DNA of 64,000 nt, taken from the NCBI GenBank assembly GCA_964475955.1, contig CAYYZY010000002.1, forward strand, positions 36,640 to 100,639, given 5' to 3'. This DNA is from DATKZH01 sp964475955. Lineage in GTDB: Bacteria; Planctomycetota; Planctomycetia; Pirellulales; Thermoguttaceae. The position numbers and the translations under genes were made by a program. The notes beneath the pieces are model-generated. The model saw nothing but the letters and a program-made list of their open reading frames with translations, made no database searches and was not told the DNA's origin. Of the stretch, positions 26,033-36,966 are shown in pieces (the first letter of the stretch is position 1; each line of letters starts with the position of its first letter).

Positions 26033-27250
26033 TCAGTCGAGCCCGGCAAGCAGAATCGGGGGCAGATCGGGCAGGCTCGCCAGTTCGTCGCCGCGCAGCC
26101 GGCGCTCGTAGTCCGAGAACGCCTCGCGCAACAGGCCGACCACGTCGTCGCAGCGGTCGGCCACGTCGTTGACTTCCCAACGGTCGTCGGGCTTGGCGAA
26201 CAGCTCGGGCGCGTCGGCGTCGCGCAGGTACCAGGCCGGGGTGCGGATCGCCCGTTCCGTTCCGTTGGAGACGAGGCACACGCGGTCGCGGACCGACTCC
26301 ACGTCCTCTCGAACCAGCGGCACGAGGCTCGCCGCGCCGGGCGCGCGGGGTGGGTCGGCGACGTGCCACCAGTCGAGGATCGTGGGCGGTAGATCGGCGG
26401 GCCCGACCAGCGCCTGGCTCCGCACCGCTTCGCCCAGCCCGTCGGGGAAACGCACCCACAGCGGCACGTGCGCCGACTCGCCGTAGAGCGAGGCGTCGAA
26501 GGGGCCGACGCGCCGGTGCTCGCCCAACGGGAGCCCGCGCGCGGAGGCCAGCACCAGCAGACTCTCCCGGCCGGCGGGGCTGCCCGCGAGATACTCCAGA
26601 AGCGCCCCGAGGCACTCGTCCAACAGCGACACCTGCCCGGCGTAGGCCTGCGTGATCCCCAGCAGACGATCGGGGTCGAAGTCGACTTCCAGCATCTCGC
26701 AGGGTACTTCGGCCGAGTCGGGCGGGTCGGGGTCGTCCTCCTCGGCGTACTGCCGGCGGTAGTCGAGCGGGGCGTCCCACGGCCCGCCCAAGCCGGTCAG
26801 GTGACACCACGCGAAAAACGGCCCGGCGGCGGAATCGAGCCAGTCGATCAGCCGGGCGAAGCAGGCGGCCAGGTGCGTCTGTTCGATCGCGTCGGCGACG
26901 GATTCCGAATCCGGCGGCGGGAACTCGACCAGCGAGCCGAACGAGCCGGCCAGCGGATGGCGCGCCACCGCCGGCTCGTCGGTCAACAGCGCGCTGGCCA
27001 CCCCGGCCGATTGCAGCAGCGAGGCCAGGGCCGGGCGATCGTCCGACGCGCCCGGGGCCTCCAGCGGGTGAGCGCCTTGCCACCAGGCCCGGCAGAGTTC
27101 TTCCAGACGCGGGCTTGCGATCAGGCACTGTTCGAAAACGCACGACTCGACCGACAGGCGATCCAACGACGGCGTGTGGATCCACGTGTTTCCGTAGGCG
27201 CCCACGTAGCCCCCGTGCAGCCGGTCGATCGTCAGGACGATTGCGTTCAT
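26033..27250 (-). CDS. Sulfatase-like protein lacking the usual catalytic residues
   Basis: A 405-residue member of the alkaline phosphatase/sulfatase fold. The opening IVLTIDRLHGGYVGAYGN aligns with the family's first strand, where active enzymes carry an Asp-Asp metal pair; here it reads I-D-R-L. The formylglycine motif (C/S-x-P-x-R) is not present in the expected place, where SPRLEELCRAWW is found instead. There is no signal peptide, so it probably stays in the cytoplasm. It belongs to a planctomycete group of sulfatase-like proteins and may have lost hydrolase activity, possibly serving as a binding protein. It is followed on the same strand, after about 300 bp, by the large secreted protein. 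Confidence 0.7.
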   Translation of the reverse strand: MNAIVLTIDRLHGGYVGAYGNTWIHTPSLDRLSVESCVFEQCLIASPRLEELCRAWWQGAHPLEAPGASDDRPALASLLQSAGVASALLTDEPAVARHPLAGSFGSLVEFPPPDSESVADAIEQTHLAACFARLIDWLDSAAGPFFAWCHLTGLGGPWDAPLDYRRQYAEEDDPDPPDSAEVPCEMLEVDFDPDRLLGITQAYAGQVSLLDECLGALLEYLAGSPAGRESLLVLASARGLPLGEHRRVGPFDASLYGESAHVPLWVRFPDGLGEAVRSQALVGPADLPPTILDWWHVADPPRAPGAASLVPLVREDVESVRDRVCLVSNGTERAIRTPAWYLRDADAPELFAKPDDRWEVNDVADRCDDVVGLLREAFSDYERRLRGDELASLPDLPPILLAGLD

Positions 27251-27406
27251 GCCGAGATTCTAGCCGGAAGTGAGGCCAACCGGAACGGCCGCTGCGAGGG
27301 CACGGTCGACCACGCGGGGCGCCCACGGCCGGCTTGATTGACTCGGCCCGGCCCTGGGTTAGACTGACGGGCGTACGGTCCGGTGGCCGACGTGGAGAGG
27401 CGCGAG

Positions 27407-27790
27407 ATGATACGGCTCGTGGTGTTTGCCATTGGACTGCTGTTCGCCGGGGCGTGTACCGACGAAGTCCAGCCGCCTGGACCGGCGCACGAACCTGCTG
27501 CGCAAGCGGCTGTTAAAGCCAAGAAAGCAATTGTTGAGCTGATGCGGGACGACGTGGCCGTGTTTGAAGGTGTCGATCCGGCGGTAATGCTGAGCGTGCC
27601 GCTGACACAGCAACGGGCAAACCGGTGCTCTTGGGGGGCGTTCACGACCGACGTGGATGAGAACACGTATCAGGCGACGATAGATCTAGGCTATTGTACC
27701 CATTTCTACGATGGCCGCTTCGAGGTCGATGCGGCCGGTCAGTGGACGGCTCAGAAGCCGACGACCTCTCATCTCCTGGAGACCGAATGA
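27407..27790 (+). CDS. Small exported protein or lipoprotein, unknown function
   Basis: A 127-residue protein. Residues 1-18 form a hydrophobic leader ending FAGAC, a weak lipobox, so it may be lipid-anchored. The rest is soluble, with three more cysteines and no recognisable domain. The ATG at 27407 has GGAG upstream at good distance. Its TGA stop overlaps the next start by 4 nt (ATGA, 27787-27790), so it is translated together with the following carbohydrate-active protein. It may act as a small partner or simply be carried along. Confidence 0.6.
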   Translation: MIRLVVFAIGLLFAGACTDEVQPPGPAHEPAAQAAVKAKKAIVELMRDDVAVFEGVDPAVMLSVPLTQQRANRCSWGAFTTDVDENTYQATIDLGYCTHFYDGRFEVDAAGQWTAQKPTTSHLLETE

Positions 27791-30144
27791 TGGTATCTGC
27801 GCTCACGACGGTCGTTCTTGTGGCCGCTTGCTCTCTCGCCGCGCCCGACGAAAACCTCCTCACCGGTGGCGACTTCGAACAGGGACTGGCCGGCTGGAAC
27901 GAGGCCTGGTCGCGAACGCCCGGCATTCGGGCGGAGGTCGATCGGGAGCAGGTGCACGGCGGCCGCCAGGCCGTTCGCATCGAGCACTCCGGCTCGAAGG
28001 ACTGGAGCTTCCAGCAAACCGATCGGCTGGCGGCCGAGCCGGGCGAGATCTACGAGCTATCGGGCTGGGTCCGCATGAAAGGGGAGGGCCAAGCCACGCT
28101 GAGCGTCATCCTCCGCGACGCCGACGACCAGGTCATGAGTTGGTCGTTCGGCGGCAGCACCGCCCGGGCGTCGGACGCGTGGCAACGCGTGCGCTCCCGG
28201 TTCGTCGTCCCGCCCGGCGCGGCGGCGATCCGTCCCCGGCTGATGGGCTCGGGCCCGGCCACGGTCTGGTTCGACGACGCCGCGCTTCGGCGCGTGGGCG
28301 CATTGGACGCGATGCGGTCCGGCGAGATGCCCGAAACGCTCACGGCCGCCAATCCGTCGCTCGAAGTGACGCTCCGCACCGAGGACGGAACGCTCTCGGT
28401 CGTCGACCGGCGCACCGGCCGGAAGTGGGCGCAGCGCAGCCGAGGCGGCCCGTTCGTGCTCGGCGCCCGGCCGATCGACGGCGGATTCGAAGTCCGCCTG
28501 CTCGAATCGAGCGGCGCCCTGGAGATGAAGGCCACCGTGCGGCTCGCCCCGCAGCTTCCCGAGCTGCTCGTCGAGTTGGCGGCCGATGGCGAGATGCGCT
28601 CGCCCGTCACCTACCCCTCGCCCTTCTTGACCGGGCCGGGCACCTTCCTGGTGATGCCGGTGAACGAAGGCATCAGCTACCCGGTCGACGACGAAACGCT
28701 ACGCCCGATGCACTACCACCTTTACGGCGGGCACGGCCTGTGCATGGGCTGGTGGGGGGTGACCGACGGCGAAGCGGGCATCATGGCCGTGGTGGAAACG
28801 CCCGACGACGCGGCCGTGGGCGTCCCCCGGGTCGACGGGCGCCTCTGCCTGGCGCCGGAATGGGTGGCCCAAAGAGGCGCGTTCGGTCCGGCGCGGCGGA
28901 TTCGCTACGTCTTCTTCGACCGGGGCGGCTACGTGGCCATGTGCAAGCGTTACCGCGAGCATTCCAGGAAGGTCGGGCTGCTGAACACGCTGGCCGAGAA
29001 GCGCGAGGAGAACCCGAACGTCGACCGGCTCGTGGGGGCGGTCAACGTGTGGTGCTGGGACCGCGACCCGGTGGCCTGGTGCCGCGAAATGCAGTCGCTC
29101 GGCATCGACCGGATCCTCTGGAGCCACCGCTGCGAGCCGGAAGCCATCCGCGAGATGAACGCGCTGGGCGTGCTCACCAGCCGCTACGACATCTACCAGG
29201 ACACGATGAACCCGGCCAACTTCCCCAAGCTGCGGTGGGTGCACGACGACTGGACCACGGAGGCCTGGCCCGACGACCTGATGCTCGGCCCCGACGGCGA
29301 CTGGCGCCGCGGCTGGCGCGTGAAGGGGAAGGACGGCGAGTGGTACCCGTGCGGCGTGCTCTGCGACCGCCAGGCGGTCGCGTACGCCCGGCGACGCATC
29401 CCGCCCGAGCTGGAGACGCACCCCTACCGGTGCCGGTTCATCGACACGACGACGGCCTCCGCGTGGCGTGAGTGCTATCACCCCGACCACCCGATGACCC
29501 GCTCCGAAAGCCGGCGCTGGAAGATGGAGCTCTTGCGGTTCGTCAGCGAGGGGTGCGGGCTGGTGACCGGGAGCGAGACGGGCCACGAGGCGGCCGTGCC
29601 GTACGTGCACTACTTCGAGGGGATGCTCAGCCTGGGCCCGTACCGCGTGCCCGATGCGGGCCGGGCCATGATGGAGGTCGTGGAGGACGTGCCCGAACGG
29701 GTGGCCAAGTTCCAGACGGGCCACTTCTACCGCCTGCCCTTGTGGGAGCTGGTCTACCACGACTGCGTCGTCGCCCAGTGGTATTGGGGCGACTACAACA
29801 ACAAGCTGCCCGCCCTGTGGGACCGGCGCGACCTGTTCAATGCCCTGTACGGCACCCCGCCCATGTTCCTGTTCAACCGCCGGATCTGGGAGGAAAACCG
29901 CGACCGGTTCGTGCGAAGCTACGAGACGGCCACGCCCGTCGCCCGGGCGACCGGCTACGTGGAGATGACCTCGCACGGCTGGTTGACCGAGGACCACGCG
30001 GTGCAACAGACGCGGTTTGCCAACGGGGTCGCCGTCACGGTCAATTTCGGCGACGAGCCGTTCACCATGGACGACGGAACCGTGCTGTCCCCGCTCTCGC
30101 ACCGGGTCGAGGGGGTCGACGCGGCCGGGAGGGGACCTCGTTGA
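27787..30144 (+). CDS. Exported carbohydrate-active protein: CBM-like domain plus glycosidase-like barrel
   Basis: A 785-residue protein with a signal peptide (about 1-20). Residues 22-170 (ENLLTGGDFEQGLAGW and onward) resemble a CBM4/9-type jelly roll. A beta-sandwich follows (about 180-350), then a barrel-like domain from about 400 to 700 with DRILWSHRCEPE, DIYQDTMNP and VTGSETGHEA, which recall large retaining glycosidases such as GH101/DUF5696-type proteins. The acidic residues there could be catalytic but cannot be assigned. The start overlaps the previous gene by 4 nt. It probably digests complex glycans outside the cytoplasm. Confidence 0.6.
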   Translation: MMVSALTTVVLVAACSLAAPDENLLTGGDFEQGLAGWNEAWSRTPGIRAEVDREQVHGGRQAVRIEHSGSKDWSFQQTDRLAAEPGEIYELSGWVRMKGEGQATLSVILRDADDQVMSWSFGGSTARASDAWQRVRSRFVVPPGAAAIRPRLMGSGPATVWFDDAALRRVGALDAMRSGEMPETLTAANPSLEVTLRTEDGTLSVVDRRTGRKWAQRSRGGPFVLGARPIDGGFEVRLLESSGALEMKATVRLAPQLPELLVELAADGEMRSPVTYPSPFLTGPGTFLVMPVNEGISYPVDDETLRPMHYHLYGGHGLCMGWWGVTDGEAGIMAVVETPDDAAVGVPRVDGRLCLAPEWVAQRGAFGPARRIRYVFFDRGGYVAMCKRYREHSRKVGLLNTLAEKREENPNVDRLVGAVNVWCWDRDPVAWCREMQSLGIDRILWSHRCEPEAIREMNALGVLTSRYDIYQDTMNPANFPKLRWVHDDWTTEAWPDDLMLGPDGDWRRGWRVKGKDGEWYPCGVLCDRQAVAYARRRIPPELETHPYRCRFIDTTTASAWRECYHPDHPMTRSESRRWKMELLRFVSEGCGLVTGSETGHEAAVPYVHYFEGMLSLGPYRVPDAGRAMMEVVEDVPERVAKFQTGHFYRLPLWELVYHDCVVAQWYWGDYNNKLPALWDRRDLFNALYGTPPMFLFNRRIWEENRDRFVRSYETATPVARATGYVEMTSHGWLTEDHAVQQTRFANGVAVTVNFGDEPFTMDDGTVLSPLSHRVEGVDAAGRGPR

Positions 30145-30245
30145 TCGTCCCGCGATGGCGTTGACCCGCCGGGCGGCGCCGCATACAGTTCTGTGTTCGC
30201 GCGCCGCGGCGGCATTCGGGGAACTCGTCGCTCGTTGTTGGCCAA

Positions 30246-30304
30246 GTAGCAGGTACACTCCGTGTGCCGTAAGCCGCGGACGGCATACGGAGTGTGCCTG
30301 CTAC
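30246..30304. repeat. Inverted REP pair with GTAG feet
   Basis: Arms 30246-30270 and 30280-30304 are reverse complements with two mismatches. Each has GTAG, two or three bases, then a stem such as GGTACAC-TCC-GTGTGCC. It fills part of the gap before the thioredoxin-NHL gene and ends 64 bp before its start. Confidence 0.85.
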
Positions 30305-30367
30305 GGGCGTTCTCCAGTCGCGACCCGGCTTGAGGTTTCCGCCTATCTTCTGGGGAGAAATTTGCTG

Positions 30368-32461
<2,094 letters not shown>

Positions 32462-32687
32462 GCGGCTTTCGTTGCGGCGGACGCAGCACGGCCTTCTTCG
32501 ATTCGGCCGCGGACCGTGCAGCCGTGCAGCCGGTCAGCCGACTTGCTAGAATTGCGGCAACCCGCGCTGGTCTCGCTTGCGCCGCCGTCGCGCGCCGGGA
32601 AGCCGTGAGGAAAGTGTGGGGTTCGCGTCGCCGACGATGCGCGAAAGCGCGGTCGTTCCGCCGTCCCCGAACAGCGAGGTGGTCGAC

Positions 32688-35600
32688 ATGAGAGTCCTCT
32701 TGGTCGTATTGGGCGTGGTCGTTGCCCCGCTGGCGGGGCTGGGTGCGGAGCCTACCGAAGTTCGCTTGTGCGAGCCGTGGTCGTCGGAATACGCGGGCGA
32801 CGACGCGCAGGGTGAGCACGTGGTCGGCCTGTGGAAGTTCGACGCCGGGGCGGAACTGGCCGACGCTTCACCCGGCGGGCACGACCTGGAATTGCAGGGC
32901 GCGAAGATCAGCCTCGACGGCCGGTTCGGCTCCTGCCTGGAGTCTTTCCGCGGATGGCCGGTCGAAGACGAGCGCCACCGCGCCGCGGCCCCCGACCACG
33001 ACGACCTCAGCCCGCCAGGTGCTTTCACCCTTGAGCTGTGGATCAAGCCCAAGCCGGAGCTCGACGCGGAATATCCCGACTCCTTCCTGCTCGACAAGAA
33101 GTACGTGGCCGACGACAACTACCAGTTGATCCTCGGCCGGCCCGACCGCAACGGCTCGCGCACCCTGAGGACGTGCCTGGGGTTCGGGCGCGACTCGTCG
33201 ACCTGGCACGCGCGCCCGGCGAAGTTCGAGCCGGGCGTCTGGCAGCACGTCGCCTTCACTTACGACGGAGCCGGCACCGGCCGCTTCTTCCTCAACGGCC
33301 TGCCGTGGGGAAGCGAGACGATCGACGGGCGCAAGTCGATCAGCCCCGGGCGGCACTTCCTGTCGATCGGCGACCGGATCGGCAGCTACTACCACGGCTT
33401 CCCGGGCTTCATCGACCAGGTGCGCGTCAGCCGCGGCGTGCTCGAGTTCCGCCGCGCCGGCTTCGCCATGACGAGCCCGCGGAGTTGCTTCCTGCGCATG
33501 GAGGCCGATACGATCGCCCGGTTCCGCGTGACCAACCTGCGGCGCGAGCCGCTGGAGGAGGCGGAGACGTCGATCTCGCTGGCGGGCATGGGCGAGAAAC
33601 GGACGGACGTGCGGCAACTGGCCCCGGGCGAGGCCGTCGAAATCGACTACCCGATCGACACGCGCCTGCGTCCCGACGCGTACCCGCTGGTCGCCGTGCT
33701 GGCCGTCGAGGGGCCCAAGCCGTACCGGAGCGAGGAGTCGTTCACGGTGCGCATCGTGCCGCGCCCGACGCCCCGCTTTCCCGTGCTCATGTGGGGCGTT
33801 TACGGCGGCGTGTCGAAGGAGGCCGAGCGGCTGAAGCGGATCGGCTTCACGCACGTGCTGGGCCTGGGGGCCGACTACGCGAAGATCTTCGAGGCCGTCC
33901 GTCCCACCCAGGCCGCCGACGACGAAAAGACGGCCGCCACGCGAGAGACGCTCGATGAGGCCCTGGCCGACCGGCTCGGCGTCGTCGCCAGCCTTTCGCC
34001 CGGGGCCGCCATGCGGGGCCGCGAGGAGTTCCGCCGGGTCGACCGGAACGGCAAGCCCTACGATCGGGAAGATATCTGCGGCCTGTTCCCCGGCCTGGAG
34101 GAGTACTGCTACAACGTGGGGGCCTCGGTCGCGCAGACGTACGGGCAGTTTCCGGCGTTTCGGGCGGCCATGATCCACACGGAGGTCCGCGACCATGCCA
34201 ACCCCTGCTTCCACGCGCACGACCGCGCGGCGTTCCGCCAACACGCAGGGTTCGACATTCCTCCGCAGGTGGCCTCGCGGCGCGGCGTCGACTACGAGAA
34301 GCTGCCCGACTTTCCCGCCGATCGGGTGATTCCCGAGGACCATCCGCTCTACGTCTACTATCGCTGGTACTGGAAGACGGGCGACGGGTGGAACGGCCTG
34401 AACACGGCGGTGGATCGCGGGCTGAAGTCGACCGGGCGCGACGACCTGTGGACGTACCACGACCCGGCGGCGCGCGTGGCCAGCGTATACGGGAGCGGGG
34501 GCCGGGTCGATTACCTCTCGCAGTGGACCTACTCGTACCCCGATCCGATCCGCATCGGGCTGGCCACCGACGAGCTTCTGGCCTTTGCCGGCGGCGGCCC
34601 GCCCGGCCGGCAGGTGATGAAGATGACCCAGATCATCTGGTACCGCAGCCAGACCGCGCCGCAGGCAAAGAAGCCCGGCGCCGGGCCGCCCTACCAGGCC
34701 CGCTGGGAGCGGGAACAGCCCGACGCGCCGTTTGTCACCATCGCCCCGATGCACCTGCGCGAGGCGTTCTGGACGAAGATCGCCCGGCCGATCAAGGGGA
34801 TCATGTACCACGGGTGGCAGTCGCTGGTGCCGTGCGAGGCGCCGGCGAGCTACCGGTTCACCCATCCGCAAACGCAGCACGAGCTGGCGCGCCTGGTGCG
34901 GCAGGTGGTGCGTCCGCTCGGGCCCACGCTCCTGGAGGTGCCGCCGGTCGAAAGCGACGTGGCCTTCCTGGAGAGCTTCGCTTCGGAGATGTTCGCCGGG
35001 CGGGGCACGTACGGATGGGGCCGCGGCTGGGGCGCCGACGCTTACCACGTGATGCTCTACGCGCACCTCCAGCCGGAGATCGTCTTCGACGAGACGATCG
35101 TCGACCGGGGCCTCGACCGCTTCCGCGTGCTGGTGATGCCCGATTGCGACGTGCTCACCCGGCCCATGGCCGAGCGGATCAAGGCGTTCCAGGCCGGCGG
35201 CGGCCTCGTCGTGGGCGACGAGCGGACCTGCCCGGCCATTAAGCCCGACCTCGTCTTGCCCGTCTACCGGCGCACCGGCCGGGCCGATGAAGACAAGGCC
35301 GCCCTCGTGGCCACGGCCGCGAGCCTGCGCGAGGAGTTGGACGGCCGGTACGCGCGCTACGTCGACGCGTCGGACCCCAACGTGATTCCTTACCGGCGCC
35401 GCTACGAGGAGACCGACTACGTCTTCGTGGCCAACGACCGCCGCGAGTTCGGCCAGTACGTGGGGCATCACGGCAAGGTGATGGAGGACGGCCTGCCTTC
35501 GGAGGCCGTGCTGACGATCCGCCGCCCCGGCGGGTTCGTGTACGACCTGGTCGAGCGGCGCCCCGTCGGCGCCGAGACGAAAGACGGCGTGCTCGCGTTC

Positions 35601-35987
35601 ACGACGCAACTCGGCCCGTGCGACGGCCGGCTCTACATGATTGCCTCACGGCCGGTGGCCGGCGTAGCCATTCAAGCCCCCGGCGAGGTGGAGCGGGGCG
35701 GGCGCGCGGTCTGCTCGATCCGGGCGGTCGACCCCGAGGGCCAGCCGCTCGACGCGGTGGTGCCGGTGGAGGTCGAGGTGCGCGACGCCGAAGGCCGCGA
35801 GGCCGAGTTCAGCGGCTCCTACGCGGCCGTCGACGGCACGCTCGAAATCGCCCTCGACGTCGCCCCCAACGACCCGCCCGGCACGTGGCAGATCACCGCC
35901 CGGGAACTGGCCTCCGGCACCTCGCAGGTCGCCTATCTCCGCGTAACTCGCCCCGACCCCTGGCCTCCGGCGAAGCCGGGGACATAG
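32688..35987 (+). CDS. Secreted LamG plus GH42-like beta-galactosidase-type protein
   Basis: A 1099-residue protein. After a signal peptide (about 1-18), residues 45-260 form a concanavalin-type LamG/pentraxin jelly roll (HVVGLWKFDAG, FTLELWIKPKP, WQHVAFTYDGAGTGRFFLNG). A linker with an immunoglobulin-like fold follows, then a barrel-like part (about 370-720) and an amidotransferase-like domain around 750-880 (RFRVLVMPDCDVLTRP, FQAGGGLVVGDE), the order seen in GH42-type beta-galactosidases. The last 120 residues look like a macroglobulin-type domain. The nucleophile and acid/base were not assigned. GAGGTGG before the ATG supports the start. It probably binds and degrades a galactoside-containing glycan. 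Confidence 0.65.
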   Translation: MRVLLVVLGVVVAPLAGLGAEPTEVRLCEPWSSEYAGDDAQGEHVVGLWKFDAGAELADASPGGHDLELQGAKISLDGRFGSCLESFRGWPVEDERHRAAAPDHDDLSPPGAFTLELWIKPKPELDAEYPDSFLLDKKYVADDNYQLILGRPDRNGSRTLRTCLGFGRDSSTWHARPAKFEPGVWQHVAFTYDGAGTGRFFLNGLPWGSETIDGRKSISPGRHFLSIGDRIGSYYHGFPGFIDQVRVSRGVLEFRRAGFAMTSPRSCFLRMEADTIARFRVTNLRREPLEEAETSISLAGMGEKRTDVRQLAPGEAVEIDYPIDTRLRPDAYPLVAVLAVEGPKPYRSEESFTVRIVPRPTPRFPVLMWGVYGGVSKEAERLKRIGFTHVLGLGADYAKIFEAVRPTQAADDEKTAATRETLDEALADRLGVVASLSPGAAMRGREEFRRVDRNGKPYDREDICGLFPGLEEYCYNVGASVAQTYGQFPAFRAAMIHTEVRDHANPCFHAHDRAAFRQHAGFDIPPQVASRRGVDYEKLPDFPADRVIPEDHPLYVYYRWYWKTGDGWNGLNTAVDRGLKSTGRDDLWTYHDPAARVASVYGSGGRVDYLSQWTYSYPDPIRIGLATDELLAFAGGGPPGRQVMKMTQIIWYRSQTAPQAKKPGAGPPYQARWEREQPDAPFVTIAPMHLREAFWTKIARPIKGIMYHGWQSLVPCEAPASYRFTHPQTQHELARLVRQVVRPLGPTLLEVPPVESDVAFLESFASEMFAGRGTYGWGRGWGADAYHVMLYAHLQPEIVFDETIVDRGLDRFRVLVMPDCDVLTRPMAERIKAFQAGGGLVVGDERTCPAIKPDLVLPVYRRTGRADEDKAALVATAASLREELDGRYARYVDASDPNVIPYRRRYEETDYVFVANDRREFGQYVGHHGKVMEDGLPSEAVLTIRRPGGFVYDLVERRPVGAETKDGVLAFTTQLGPCDGRLYMIASRPVAGVAIQAPGEVERGGRAVCSIRAVDPEGQPLDAVVPVEVEVRDAEGREAEFSGSYAAVDGTLEIALDVAPNDPPGTWQITARELASGTSQVAYLRVTRPDPWPPAKPGT

Positions 35988-36013
35988 AAGCCCTCGCCAG
36001 CCAAAACGTTCGG

Positions 36014-36085
36014 GTGCCATGCCCACGCTTGCGTGGGCATGTTTGGCGAGATGCTGGCATGCCCACGCAAGCGTGGGCATGGCAC
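36014..36085. repeat. 72-bp dumbbell palindrome between convergent genes (copy 2)
   Basis: Arms 36014-36041 and 36058-36085 are exact reverse complements and identical to those at 14817-14888. The 16-nt spacer has the same length but a different sequence. It lies 27 bp after the stop of the LamG gene and 27 bp before the stop of the convergent flavoprotein gene. Confidence 0.9.
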
Positions 36086-36111
36086 CAGCGAGCGTTGTCC
36101 GATAAGTGCTG

Positions 36112-36822
36112 TCACCCCCCGCTCATGCGCAGGGCGAGTTCGGCGACGCGGCGGCCGACGTCGCGCACGGCTTGCATGCCGGTTTCGTCTTCGGTCACGT
36201 CCTTGTCCTTCTGGTTCCACACGGCGGCGCCGCACCGGGTGGTGGGTCGGCCCGCCCCGACGACGATCATGTCCTGGCAATAGAGGCACGTCTGGACCGA
36301 TTCCACCGCCAAAAGCTGCCCGCCGCTGCGGCCGCCCCCCACCGCGATCACCCCGGCCACCTTGTCGGCCAGGGCGAAATCGTGCTTGCGGAAGACGATC
36401 AGGCGGTCGATGAACGCCTTGCACAGCGACGACATGTTGCTGAAGTAGGTGGGCGTGCCGATGATCATGCCGGCCACCTTCGGGTCGGTCAGCTTGGGCA
36501 CGAGGCGGGGGAAATCGTCGCGCTCGCCCGGCTCCAGCTCCACGCCGGCCGCCAGGTCGCCGTTGATCTTCATCCCCGCCAGTTCGATCAGCTCGACCTT
36601 GACGCGAACGGGATCGACTTCCCGGGCGGCCTCCAGGGCGACGCCGAGCGACTTGGCCGTCGACATTCCCTTGCGCGGGCTGCAACCGATGCCGAGGATC
36701 TTGATGGCGCCGGACGGGGCGGAGTCGTCCTCCCCGGCGGCGGCCTTATGCGCCACGGCTCCCGCGGCCGCGGCCGTGCCGGCTACTCCCAGAAATCGTC
36801 GTCGTGATAGGTCGCTCGCCAT
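36112..36822 (-). CDS. TAT-exported flavodoxin-like NAD(P)H-dependent FMN reductase family protein
   Basis: A 236-residue protein with a twin-arginine signal SRRRFLGVAGTAAAA at its start, so it should be exported already folded with cofactor. The mature part has the flavodoxin-like FMN-reductase fold: the phosphate loop GCSPRKGMSTAKSL, then GTPTYFSNMSSLCKAFIDR and the GGGRSGGQ loop, all FMN-contacting regions. Cysteines in QTCLYCQD resemble those of iron-sulfur flavoproteins, but the spacing is not complete enough for a cluster. AAGGAG precedes the ATG at 36822. A REP pair occupies its upstream region (36867-36947). Confidence 0.8.
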   Translation of the reverse strand: MASDLSRRRFLGVAGTAAAAGAVAHKAAAGEDDSAPSGAIKILGIGCSPRKGMSTAKSLGVALEAAREVDPVRVKVELIELAGMKINGDLAAGVELEPGERDDFPRLVPKLTDPKVAGMIIGTPTYFSNMSSLCKAFIDRLIVFRKHDFALADKVAGVIAVGGGRSGGQLLAVESVQTCLYCQDMIVVGAGRPTTRCGAAVWNQKDKDVTEDETGMQAVRDVGRRVAELALRMSGG

Positions 36823-36866
36823 GGCGTGCTCCTTCTCAGGTAAAGCAGTTAATGTGAAAGGGTTTT

Positions 36867-36947
36867 GTAGGGTGGGTCGAGGTACGAGACCCACGCGCCA
36901 CGTCCGTCGAGATGCGCGTGGGTCTCGTAAACCTCGACCCACCCTAC
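36867..36947. repeat. Inverted REP pair, GTAGGGTGGGTCGAGG family
   Basis: Arms 36867-36897 and 36915-36947 are reverse complements apart from a 2-nt indel. Each has a GTAG foot, G, and a hairpin GTGGGTC...GACCCAC. The same unit occurs singly at 54877-54907 and in a variant form inside the polyferredoxin gene. Confidence 0.85.
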
Positions 36948-36966
36948 GGCGGCAACTCAGGCGGCG

